Shown: in pieces, positions 1 through 5,053 of the stretch
Layout of the letters: the number at the start of each line of letters is the position of its first letter
How positions within the stretch are numbered: the stretch's first letter is position 1
Assembly: GCA_025935595.1 (NCBI GenBank)
Contig: JAICUZ010000200.1
Location: 1-5,053 of the forward strand
Direction of reading: 5' to 3'
Length of the DNA stretch: 5,053 nucleotides
DNA from: Burkholderiales bacterium
Lineage (GTDB): Bacteria; Actinomycetota; Thermoleophilia; Gaiellales; Gaiellaceae
Notes under the pieces: generated by a model
What the model was told of the DNA's origin: nothing
Database searches by the model: none
What the model saw: only the letters and a program-made list of their open reading frames with translations
Translations under genes and position numbers: made by a program

Positions 1-1046
1 CTGACGGGCACGCGCTGCACCGCGTTGTTCGCGTAGCCGCCGACGTTCCACGCCGGCTCGAACGGCTGTTCGTTCCCGGCAGCGTCACGCGCCCGGCACG
101 CGAGCACGTGCTCACCCGGCGTCGCGTCCCACACGGATGACCAGGCGCGCCACGCCCAGCGGCCGAGCTCGTCCGCCGCGAGCTGCGCGGGCGTCCACGA
201 GGTTCCGCCGTCGACCGAGAAGTCGACCGCCTCGATCGGCGCCTCGCCCGACCACGCGCGACCTTCGATCGTGACCCGCCCGGCGTCCATCACGCGCCCA
301 CGCGTCATGAACTCCGGGATTCCGGGCGGGACCATCAGTGCACGCGGCCGGATCCGCTGCAGCGGCACTCCCGGGTCGTCCTCGTCGGCGCGGAAGTGGT
401 AGCCGCGTGCCTGCTGGTACCCGCGGAACGGCTCGTCGACGAGCGTGATCCGCGCGAGCCACTTCACGTTCGTCATCCCGTACCACCCGGGCACGAGGAG
501 GCGCAGCGGGCTGCCGTGCTGGGGCGGCAGCGGTGCGCCGTTCAGGTCGTAGGCGAGGATCACGTCGTCGTCGCGCGCGAGGTCGAGCGGCAGGCTGCGC
601 TGGAAGTCCTGCTCCTCGTCGCCCTCCACGCCGCGGTCGAGCCCCGTGAAGAGCACCTCGACGGCGCCGGCTCCCGGAGCTGCACGGTCGAGCACGTCTC
701 GGAGACGCGCGCCGCGCCAGCGACCGGTTCCGATCGCCTCGTCGAGCCACGGCTGGCTGAGAGGGCGTGGGGTGTACCTGGCACGGCCGTTGCCGGCGCA
801 CTCCATCGTCGCCACGACCTCGTGTGCCGGGAGCGCCCGGAGCTCGTCGAGCGTCAGCGTGAACGATGTTCGGACGTTTCCGTCCATCGTGAGCGTCCAG
901 TCGTCGCCGACGAGCGGGATGTCGTAGTGGATCAGCAGGTAGTGCATTCCGACCGGCGTCACCGGCCAGCGCAGCACTTCGAGCGGCATGCCGTGGTTTC
1001 GCGCCGCGAGCTGCAGCTCCTCGCGCGTGATCCCCTCGACGCTCAT
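1..1046 (-). CDS. Sulfite-oxidase-family molybdopterin oxidoreductase (3' end cut by window edge)
   Basis: Reading leftward from the ATG at 1046, the frame stays open for 348 codons to the left edge, so the stop is missing. The protein matches the sulfite oxidase / YedY-like superfamily. Residues about 20-240 form the Mo-cofactor domain, with the family's TPVGMHYLLIHYDIP segment at 30-44, MECAGNGR at 81-88 (Cys83 is the expected molybdenum thiolate ligand), LSQPWLDEAI at 96-105 and LVPGWYGMTNVKWLARI at 184-200. Residues about 250-345 are the Ig-like dimerisation domain (VTIEGRAWSG, VDFSVDGGTSW, WNVGGYANNAVQRV). The last visible residues match the usual family C-terminus, so few codons should be missing. 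The family oxidises sulfite or related substrates using Moco; the substrate here is an inference. No signal peptide, haem or transmembrane segment is visible. An in-frame TGA nine bases before the ATG fixes the start as the first possible ATG. The 64-bp gap to the same-strand upstream gene allows co-transcription. Confidence 0.9.
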   Translation of the reverse strand, partial: MSVEGITREELQLAARNHGMPLEVLRWPVTPVGMHYLLIHYDIPLVGDDWTLTMDGNVRTSFTLTLDELRALPAHEVVATMECAGNGRARYTPRPLSQPWLDEAIGTGRWRGARLRDVLDRAAPGAGAVEVLFTGLDRGVEGDEEQDFQRSLPLDLARDDDVILAYDLNGAPLPPQHGSPLRLLVPGWYGMTNVKWLARITLVDEPFRGYQQARGYHFRADEDDPGVPLQRIRPRALMVPPGIPEFMTRGRVMDAGRVTIEGRAWSGEAPIEAVDFSVDGGTSWTPAQLAADELGRWAWRAWSSVWDATPGEHVLACRARDAAGNEQPFEPAWNVGGYANNAVQRVPV

Positions 1047-1056
1047 CCCCGCTCAC

Positions 1057-1077
1057 GGTGGCGGCAGAGCCGCCACC
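1057..1077 (-). promoter_or_regulatory. Perfect 9-bp hairpin just upstream of the oxidase start codon
   Basis: On the minus-strand transcript GGTGGCGGC and GCCGCCACC pair perfectly around a 3-nt TCT loop. The stem ends 10 nt before the oxidase ATG. A strong Shine-Dalgarno-like GGAGGT (1080-1075) overlaps the 5' foot of the stem and lies 28 nt from the ATG, too far to act linearly. No T-run follows, so this is not a standard intrinsic terminator. Folding could hide part of the GGAGGT, or bring its exposed GGA closer to the ATG. The pairing is seen; the function is inferred. Confidence 0.45.
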
Positions 1078-1110
1078 TCCGCTCCTTGATGAGCTCCGTC
1101 AAGCCTACGC

Positions 1111-1710
1111 TCACGACGGCATCGTCTCATGCGCCGACGGGTGGAGGAACGGCACGAGCGGTGACCAGCCTGCGGCGAGCACCGGCACGAGCAGTTGCGG
1201 CGTGATCAGGCCCGCCGTCTTGGGTGTGGAACGCACAAGCCCGTAACCACCGGGTGACCACCGTCGCACGCCGTCGCCGACGACGATGTGCGGCTCGTCG
1301 TCGAGCATCACGAACGCGCCGTCCGGAAGCGACGCGACCGTGACACGCGGACGCGCACCCGTTCGCTGCTCCTGTAGAACGAGGTCGATCGCGTCGGCGC
1401 CGCCGAATCCCGTGATCGCGAGCACGCGCTTGTAGTCGTCACGGCGGCAGAGCGCGCACGGTCGATGGCCGGCGGCAAATGCGGTCGCGTCGTCGAGGAA
1501 GAACAGCCCGGTGAATCGTCCCGGCCGCGGCGTCGCTCCCTGGTACCAGCCGCGGTACGAGAGCTGACACGCGATCCAGCGCCTCGTCGCCGCGCGGCGA
1601 ACGAGGACGCCCGCCTGGTTGTGCAGGCAGCCGCGATTGCCGTACACGAGCCCTCGCTCGGGCGTCGCGATCACGTCGCCGAGCGGCGTCACGCGGTTTC
1701 GGAGCGGCAT
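1111..1710 (-). CDS. Conserved protein of unknown function with Cys/His motifs
   Basis: A 199-residue soluble protein starting MPLRNRVTPLG, the N-terminus I recall for a widespread uncharacterised bacterial family. A TTG 17 codons upstream (1761) also keeps the frame open, but the ATG at 1710 fits the family start better; neither has a Shine-Dalgarno sequence. Visible motifs are GNRGCLH (residues 24-30), RRWIACQL (43-50), FFLDDATAFAAGHRPCALCRRDDY (70-93), WSPGGYG (151-157) and a C-terminal TPQLLVPVLAAGWSPLVPFLHPSA (170-193). Cys28, His30, Cys48, His82, Cys85 and Cys88 form a pattern that could bind a metal; GHRPCALCRR faintly resembles the Ada-type zinc site, though this is only a resemblance. 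No signal peptide or membrane segment is seen. It lies 64 bp upstream of the oxidase on the same strand, so the two may share a transcript. The real function is unknown. Confidence 0.83.
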   Translation of the reverse strand: MPLRNRVTPLGDVIATPERGLVYGNRGCLHNQAGVLVRRAATRRWIACQLSYRGWYQGATPRPGRFTGLFFLDDATAFAAGHRPCALCRRDDYKRVLAITGFGGADAIDLVLQEQRTGARPRVTVASLPDGAFVMLDDEPHIVVGDGVRRWSPGGYGLVRSTPKTAGLITPQLLVPVLAAGWSPLVPFLHPSAHETMPS

Positions 1711-1830
1711 GCGCGGATTGTTACGGCAGGAGTCGTTGCGCCGGAGCAGAAAGTCGATCAAGGTACGGACGTCGAAAGGCGCCGCCCGGTCCGTCCGGTC
1801 GGCACAGGAGGATTACGAGCCCTAAGCGCA

Positions 1831-1890
1831 GGTCGAAGGCACATTGACGGGTGAGGTCGGGCGGAGGTGCCAACTGACCCACCGACCTCA
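1831..1890 (+). promoter_or_regulatory. Candidate leader RNA with two competing helices
   Basis: Helix A pairs GGTC (1831-1834) plus GGCAC (1838-1842) with GTGCC (1867-1871) plus GACC (1876-1879). Helix B pairs TGAGGTCGG (1852-1860) with CCGACCTCA (1882-1890), nine perfect base pairs. The two are interleaved. They would need a pseudoknot with a cramped 2-nt connecting loop, so they are more likely alternatives. An intrinsic terminator follows 16 nt later and a coding start about 110 nt later, an order seen in attenuators and riboswitches. No known riboswitch consensus was recognised. Helix A is short enough to arise by chance in GC-rich DNA. Confidence 0.3.
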
Positions 1891-1906
1891 GCGCGAGGCT
1901 TGAACA

Positions 1907-1941
1907 CGGGGCCGCCGGTCACATGCCGGCGGCCCCGTTTT
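1907..1941 (+). terminator. Strong rho-independent terminator, rightward
   Basis: A perfect 12-bp, almost pure G/C stem (1907-1918 with 1926-1937) closes a 7-nt loop (TCACATG) and is followed at once by TTTT (1938-1941). One more A-T pair can extend the base. Reading leftward, the stem is followed by TGTTC and lacks a T-run, so termination is mainly rightward. No rightward coding gene ends just upstream. The stop of the nearest real rightward gene is not in the window, and the next rightward start is 60 bp downstream. Confidence 0.85.
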
Positions 1942-2000
1942 ACCTACGGTTTACGCGCCAACAACCACCGGGTCACTCGGGCGAGCATCATGTGTAGATC

Positions 2001-2396
2001 ATGCGGAGATTCGTTGCGATCCTGATCGCCACGCTCGTCGTCTCGGGCGCAGGCGTTGCCGCGGGCGCACCCGGCAAGGGGAAGGGAGCTACGCCTCCGC
2101 CGCCGTTCCCGACGATCGTCGGCGTGTGGTCGCACGACGAGCTGAACGTGCTGATCAAGGGGAAGTGGCACACGATGATCCTCGACCACGGGCGCATCAC
2201 GAAGTCGACCGCGGCGCAGCTGAACCTCCGCGAGCCCGACGGCACCGTGGCGACGATCCCGCTCTCGGCGAAGACTCGGGTCGCGCCGCTCCGCTTCTCG
2301 CAGACGCCGCCGGCGTTCCGCCGGGGGCTGTGGGCGATCACGATGCGGATCGACGACGGCCCTGCCGTCCGGCTCCGACTCATGCGCCGCCCATAA
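2001..2396 (+). CDS. Small secreted protein of unknown function
   Basis: A 131-residue protein with a clear Sec signal peptide: basic n-region MRRF, hydrophobic core VAILIATLVVSGAGVA, and a small-residue cleavage region near residues 20-23. The mature part begins with a GKGKG / TPPPPFP linker. A compact beta-rich domain of about 95 residues follows (HDELNVLIKGKWHTMILDHG, AQLNLREPDG, VATIPLSAKTRV). The 'LDHGRIT... LREPDG... IPLSAKTRV' layout resembles small exported beta-sandwich proteins of the DUF5666 kind, but I would not assign it firmly. No cysteines or lipobox are present. The start is fixed by an in-frame TAG at 1995-1997, only 3 nt from the ATG; there is no Shine-Dalgarno sequence. It lies 130 bp upstream of a two-component system on the same strand, so it may be a partner or target of that sensor; this is inference. 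Confidence 0.8.
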   Translation: MRRFVAILIATLVVSGAGVAAGAPGKGKGATPPPPFPTIVGVWSHDELNVLIKGKWHTMILDHGRITKSTAAQLNLREPDGTVATIPLSAKTRVAPLRFSQTPPAFRRGLWAITMRIDDGPAVRLRLMRRP

Positions 2397-2403
2397 TTCG
2401 CGG

Positions 2404-2525
2404 AGTGATGTGGCCGGCGATGTTGCCCGCTTCCTGGGTCGCGAGCACCAAGCGGTGCAAGGACGCAGCAACGCGCCGCGTGATCGCGGGCCAGGGAGCC
2501 GGCGGACGTCGCCGGTCACATCACT
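2404..2525 (+). ncRNA. Extended hairpin element touching the response-regulator start
   Basis: Positions 2404-2424 pair with 2505-2525 over 21 consecutive pairs, three of them G-U (2413/2516, 2421/2508, 2424/2505). After a small internal loop the stem resumes: 2427-2428 with 2501-2502, 2429-2437 with 2491-2499 (C2500 bulged), and, past one G/G mismatch, 2439-2444 with 2484-2489. The tip holds a small hairpin GCACC-AAGC-GGTGC (2445-2458) and a weaker one at 2471-2481, giving a branched top. About 38 pairs fill the gap between the secreted-protein gene and the regulator. The right arm ends one base before the regulator ATG, where a ribosome site should be. There is no T-run. It could be a cis-acting leader, a processed small RNA, or a palindromic repeat/MITE. 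The pairing is seen; the role is unknown, and no RNA family was recognised. Confidence 0.6.
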
Positions 2526-2526
2526 A

Positions 2527-3192
2527 ATGGCTGGAACCATCCTCCTTGTCGAGGACGAGCCGTCGGTTGGTGAGCTCGTTCGCGGCTACCTGCAGCGGAG
2601 CGGGTATCGCGTCGTGTGGGTTCGCTCCGGCGAGGAAGCGCTCGTCGAGGTCGAACGTCATCCGGTGAAGATGGTCGTCCTCGACATCGGCTTGCCGGGG
2701 ATGGACGGGTTCGACGTCTGCCGTGCGATGCGCGGGAAGTCGCAGGTGCCGATCCTGATGCTCACCGCGCGCGACGAAGAGCCGGATCGCGTCGTCGGTC
2801 TCGAGGTCGGCGCAGACGACTACCTGACGAAGCCGTTCTCGCCGCGGGAGCTTGTTGCACGCATGAAGGCGATCTTCCGCCGCACCGAGCCGCAGGAACG
2901 CTACGAGCGGTTCGCCCTCGGCGACGTCGTGCTCGACCGGGAGTCGCACGACGTGACCGTCGACGGGCGTCCGATCGAGCTGACCGCGAAGGAGTTCGAA
3001 CTGCTCGCGTTCTTCATGGCGAACGCCGGCGTCGTCGTCTCGCGCGATCTCCTGCTCGATCGCGTGTGGGGACAGGAGTATCCGGGCGGGACACGCACCG
3101 TCGACGTTCACGTCGCGCAGCTGCGGCGCAAACTCGGCCGCCCCGACCTGATCCGCACCTTCCGCGGCGCCGGGTACAAAGCCGTCGCATGA
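2527..3192 (+). CDS. OmpR/PhoB-family response regulator
   Basis: A 221-residue two-domain regulator. The receiver domain (about 3-117) has the acidic pair in LLVEDE (Asp10, Glu11), the phospho-acceptor Asp53 in VVLDIGLPGMDG, Thr80 in LMLTARD, Tyr99 and Lys102 in DDYLTKPFSP. The C-terminal winged helix (about 128-220) has ELTAKEFELL, VSRDLLLDRVWG, the recognition-helix segment TRTVDVHVAQLRRKLG and IRTFRGAGYKAV. All key residues are present, so it should be phosphorylated by the adjacent kinase and bind DNA. The frame is open back to a GTG at 2410, which would add 39 residues; I chose the ATG at 2527 because the receiver fold starts right there and the extra codons are the arms of the hairpin element. 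No Shine-Dalgarno is visible; the bases where it should lie belong to the hairpin's right arm. The stop overlaps the kinase start (ATGA). Confidence 0.95.
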   Translation: MAGTILLVEDEPSVGELVRGYLQRSGYRVVWVRSGEEALVEVERHPVKMVVLDIGLPGMDGFDVCRAMRGKSQVPILMLTARDEEPDRVVGLEVGADDYLTKPFSPRELVARMKAIFRRTEPQERYERFALGDVVLDRESHDVTVDGRPIELTAKEFELLAFFMANAGVVVSRDLLLDRVWGQEYPGGTRTVDVHVAQLRRKLGRPDLIRTFRGAGYKAVA

Positions 3193-4505
3193 AGAGCCTC
3201 CGGGCGCGGCTCTTCGCGGCGACCCTGGCGGCACTCGCGATCACGCTTGCGCTGACGGTGATCATCGGCGGCATCCTCACGCGCCGTCAGGTCGACAGGA
3301 CGCAGGCGTCGACGATCGGGCGGCTTGCCGACGACCGCGCGAACGACCGACGCCAGCATGTGAGTTACCGCCGCGGCAAACAGACGCTCGGGACGATCAC
3401 CGTGATGGTCCAGCAGCGATCGACGTTCGCGGCGATCGTGCCGAACGTCAACCGGCCGAGCGACGGCGAGACGCACTACAACGGCAGGGAGCAGCTGTAC
3501 TCGTATCGTCTGATCCCGCGTCTCGGGCTCCTCGTCCTGCAGCCGGCGTCGGTGAAGTCCGCTGCCTGGCGTCCGTTCCTCGCCGACCTGTTGCTCGCGG
3601 CGCTCGCCGGGGCGGCGATCGCGGCGGCGCTCTCGTTCTTCCTCGCGCGGTCGATCGTGCGGCCGCTGCAACGCGTCGCCGCGGCGACGCGCGCGCTCGC
3701 TGCGGACGAGCGGCACGAGCCGCTCGAGCCGGAGGGGACGACCGAGCTTGCCGCTCTCGCCGAGGCGTTCAACCAGATGGTCGAGCAGCTCGCGGCGTCG
3801 CGGGACGCCGAGCGTGCGTTCCTGCTCTCGGTCAGCCACGAGCTGAAGACGCCGTTGACCGCGATCCGCGGTTACGCCGAAGGGCTCGGCGAAGGAGCGT
3901 TCGAGCCCGGCGAGGCCGCGCGCGTGATCACGACGGAAAGCGGACGCCTCGAACGGCTCGTGCGCGACCTGCTCGATCTCGCACGCATGAACCGCTCGGA
4001 GTTCTCGGTCCGGTCGGAGGGCGTCGACCTCGCGGAGATCGCACGTGAGGCTGCGCGTCGTCACGAGCCAACCGCGCGTGGGCTCGGCGTCGACCTGCGG
4101 GCCGTCGCCGGCGAATCGTGGGTCACGGGTGACGGCGACCGGATCCTTCAGATCGCGTCGAACCTCGTCGAGAACGCGCTGCGTGCGACGCCCGCCGGCG
4201 GCTCGGTGACGGTGGCGGCGGAGGGTGCGCGCCTCGTCGTCTCGGACACCGGGCCCGGCATCCCGGCGGACGACCTGCCGCACGCGTTCGAGCGGTTCTA
4301 CCTCTACGACAAGGTCGGGCGCGACCGGCTGATCGGCAGCGGGCTCGGCCTGGCGATCGTGCGCCAGTTGGCGACCGCGATGGGCGGCGCCGTCGGCGTG
4401 CAGAGCAGCGCCGCCGGCACGACGTTCACGGTGACCCTAGGGCCGCACGCCGGGGGTGTCGACGACCTCGAAGTCGGAGCCGTGGAGCGCACCGAGCGCG
4501 TGTAG
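3189..4505 (+). CDS. Membrane sensor histidine kinase (HAMP, HisKA, HATPase)
   Basis: A 438-residue sensor kinase. TM1 is at about 8-30, an extracytoplasmic sensor region at about 31-129, TM2 at about 130-152 (LADLLLAALAGAAIAAALSFFLA), and a HAMP linker at about 153-205. The HisKA domain carries SHELKTPLTAIRGYAEGL with phospho-acceptor His217. The HATPase_c domain shows the N box NLVENAL (325-331, Asn329), G1 DTGPGIP (353-359), F box FERFY (367-371) and G2 GSGLGLAIV (383-391). All catalytic motifs look intact, so it should autophosphorylate and pass phosphate to Asp53 of the regulator in front. The ATG overlaps the regulator stop by 4 nt, implying translational coupling. The sensor region, about 100 residues, matches no named domain I know. 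The usual C-terminus (TTFTVTL) is followed by about 20 extra residues whose DNA is shared, antisense, with the converging gene. Confidence 0.95.
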   Translation: MKSLRARLFAATLAALAITLALTVIIGGILTRRQVDRTQASTIGRLADDRANDRRQHVSYRRGKQTLGTITVMVQQRSTFAAIVPNVNRPSDGETHYNGREQLYSYRLIPRLGLLVLQPASVKSAAWRPFLADLLLAALAGAAIAAALSFFLARSIVRPLQRVAAATRALAADERHEPLEPEGTTELAALAEAFNQMVEQLAASRDAERAFLLSVSHELKTPLTAIRGYAEGLGEGAFEPGEAARVITTESGRLERLVRDLLDLARMNRSEFSVRSEGVDLAEIAREAARRHEPTARGLGVDLRAVAGESWVTGDGDRILQIASNLVENALRATPAGGSVTVAAEGARLVVSDTGPGIPADDLPHAFERFYLYDKVGRDRLIGSGLGLAIVRQLATAMGGAVGVQSSAAGTTFTVTLGPHAGGVDDLEVGAVERTERV

Positions 4506-5053
4506 CTGGTCGTTCGACCACTTCGGGCTCGGCGCGCCGGAGACGTACCAGTTCGAGCCGTTGTCGGCCAGGATCATCCCGTAGGTCTTCATCGCCTGCG
4601 CGACGATGCGGGCCTGCCGCGGCAGGTGCGAGATGTCGACGCCCGCCTTGAGCCGCACGCGCAATCCCATCGGCGGGAGCGACGGGTCCGTGGAGCTGCT
4701 CGCGTAATGGCGCGCGGGGTAGACGTACGCCTTGCGGGTGCGCTCGACCGTGAAACGGAGCGCGTGGCGGATGGCTCCCGTCGACGCGTCACCGTCCCAG
4801 CGCGCGAGACCGGGGAGGATCGGCAGGCCCGCCGCGTCCGCGGACGTCCAGCCGGCCGGACGGACCTTGTTCGAGCGGAGGTCGAAGACCGCGCCCGACC
4901 CCGCGGTCCAGCCGGAGCCCGTGTGCTGCAGCGCGTAGAGCTCGTACAACTTGCAGGAGTCGCGGTCGACGATCAGCGCATGGCGGTCGCCGCCCGATGA
5001 CGTCGACGGCTGGCCTTCGATCGGCACGTTCGCCGGGATCGGGTACGGGCCCC
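4437..5053 (-). CDS. Conserved probably exported protein of unknown function (N-terminus beyond the edge)
   Basis: The frame is open from the right edge to a TAG at 4439-4437, giving 204 visible residues. A GTG at 5027 is in frame, but PYPIPAN precedes it and reads as family sequence (PIP...PIEG...GDRH), so the real start lies beyond the window. Motifs in order are PIEGQ, GDRHALIVDRDSCKLYELY, AVFDLRSN, RPAGWTSADAAGLPILPGL, IRHALRFTV, YVYPARHYASS, LPPMGLRVRLKA, YGMILADNGSNWYVSGAPSPKW and a terminal GSDFEVVD. I recall this pattern from uncharacterised, usually secreted, bacterial proteins whose missing N-terminal part would carry the signal peptide; no activity is known to me. The many invariant-looking D, R, H, W and Y residues suggest an enzyme or carbohydrate-binding fold, which is inference only. 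Its last 22 codons plus stop overlap the 3' end of the kinase gene in convergent orientation. Confidence 0.85.
   Translation of the reverse strand, partial: GPYPIPANVPIEGQPSTSSGGDRHALIVDRDSCKLYELYALQHTGSGWTAGSGAVFDLRSNKVRPAGWTSADAAGLPILPGLARWDGDASTGAIRHALRFTVERTRKAYVYPARHYASSSTDPSLPPMGLRVRLKAGVDISHLPRQARIVAQAMKTYGMILADNGSNWYVSGAPSPKWSNDQLHALGALHGSDFEVVDTPGVRP

Larger units (their letters stand above)
1711..2000. other. Divergent intergenic region with RNA structure and terminator
   Basis: This 290-bp stretch separates the divergently read unknown-function gene and the small secreted protein gene. It holds a rightward intrinsic terminator (1907-1941) and, before it, competing inverted repeats (1831-1890). 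An AGGAGG at 1806-1811 has no start codon at usable distance. Possible promoter elements are weak: leftward, TTCGAC (1836-1831) followed after about 16 nt by TAATCC; rightward, a TACGGT (1945-1950) just after the terminator, without a good -35 partner. Neither is convincing. I see no protein-coding gene here. Confidence 0.6.

Noticed and set aside
112..1056. A 314-codon minus-strand frame from a GTG at 1058, behind the GGAGGT
   Set aside because: It is shifted relative to the sulfite-oxidase frame, is low-complexity Arg/Ala/Gly, and the correct frame has clear family motifs.
1085..1103. A weak CTTGA/TCAAG inverted repeat after the unknown-function gene
   Set aside because: Only five solid pairs with a 9-nt loop and no T-run; not credible as a terminator.
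396..1205. A 269-codon plus-strand frame opposite the oxidase
   Set aside because: No family resemblance; it is a shadow of the minus-strand gene and crosses the gap between two real genes.
1806..1877. A small gene using AGGAGG at 1806-1811 or a GTG at 1851
   Set aside because: No start codon at usable distance from the AGGAGG, and the GTG frame closes after eight codons.
1914..2521. The 11-mer GCCGGTCACAT shared by the terminator (1914-1924) and the hairpin right arm (2511-2521)
   Set aside because: One shared 11-mer is expected by chance in 5 kb of GC-rich sequence, and the flanks do not match.
2410..2526. A 39-residue N-terminal extension of the response regulator from the GTG at 2410
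   Set aside because: Receiver domains begin almost exactly at MAGTILLVEDE; the extra codons coincide with the hairpin arms and have no domain character.
2394..2528. TAAT on both sides (2394-2397 and 2525-2528) as a target-site duplication for a MITE
   Set aside because: The inverted repeats do not start at the putative duplication on the left, and TAAT on the right overlaps the stem and start codon; not enough to call an insertion.
2616..3188. An upstream extension of the kinase frame through the regulator gene
   Set aside because: The frame is open by chance across the regulator; the ATGA overlap at 3189 followed by TM1 is the normal kinase start.
3108..4283. A 391-codon open frame on the minus strand opposite the histidine kinase
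   Set aside because: Arginine-rich with no recognisable motif, lying antisense to an intact kinase with every catalytic box; typical of a spurious frame in GC-rich DNA.

Overview
This window comes from a GC-rich bacterial chromosome or metagenome contig. The very high G/C at third codon positions, the protein style, and above all the histidine kinase with its AERAFLLSVSHELKTPLTAI core suggest an actinobacterium, most likely of the Thermoleophilia type (Gaiellales/Solirubrobacterales). That placement rests on recalled family resemblance, not on a marker gene.

Left part, minus strand: a sulfite-oxidase-family molybdopterin enzyme runs off the left edge (start at 1046). Upstream of it, on the same strand, is a conserved protein of unknown function with a Cys/His pattern that looks metal-binding (1111-1710). 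The 64-bp gap between them holds a perfect 9-bp hairpin just before the oxidase start codon.

Middle: a 290-bp divergent intergenic region (1711-2000) holds a textbook intrinsic terminator reading rightward (1907-1941). No rightward coding gene lies upstream of it, which points to a leader/attenuator or a small RNA. Just before the terminator are two mutually exclusive inverted-repeat pairings.

Right part, plus strand: a small secreted protein (2001-2396) is followed by a 122-nt extended, near-continuous inverted repeat (2404-2525). Its base touches the start codon of an OmpR-family response regulator (2527-3192). The regulator overlaps by 4 nt (ATGA) with its partner sensor histidine kinase (3189-4505). 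Together these form a classic two-component system with a putative exported accessory protein in front.

Right edge, minus strand: a conserved probably exported protein of unknown function (4437 to beyond the edge) converges on the kinase, and the two 3' ends overlap by 69 bp.

The most distinctive item is the long structured element between the small secreted protein and the regulator, followed by the orphan terminator. No tRNA, rRNA, CRISPR array, insertion sequence or transposase was recognised.
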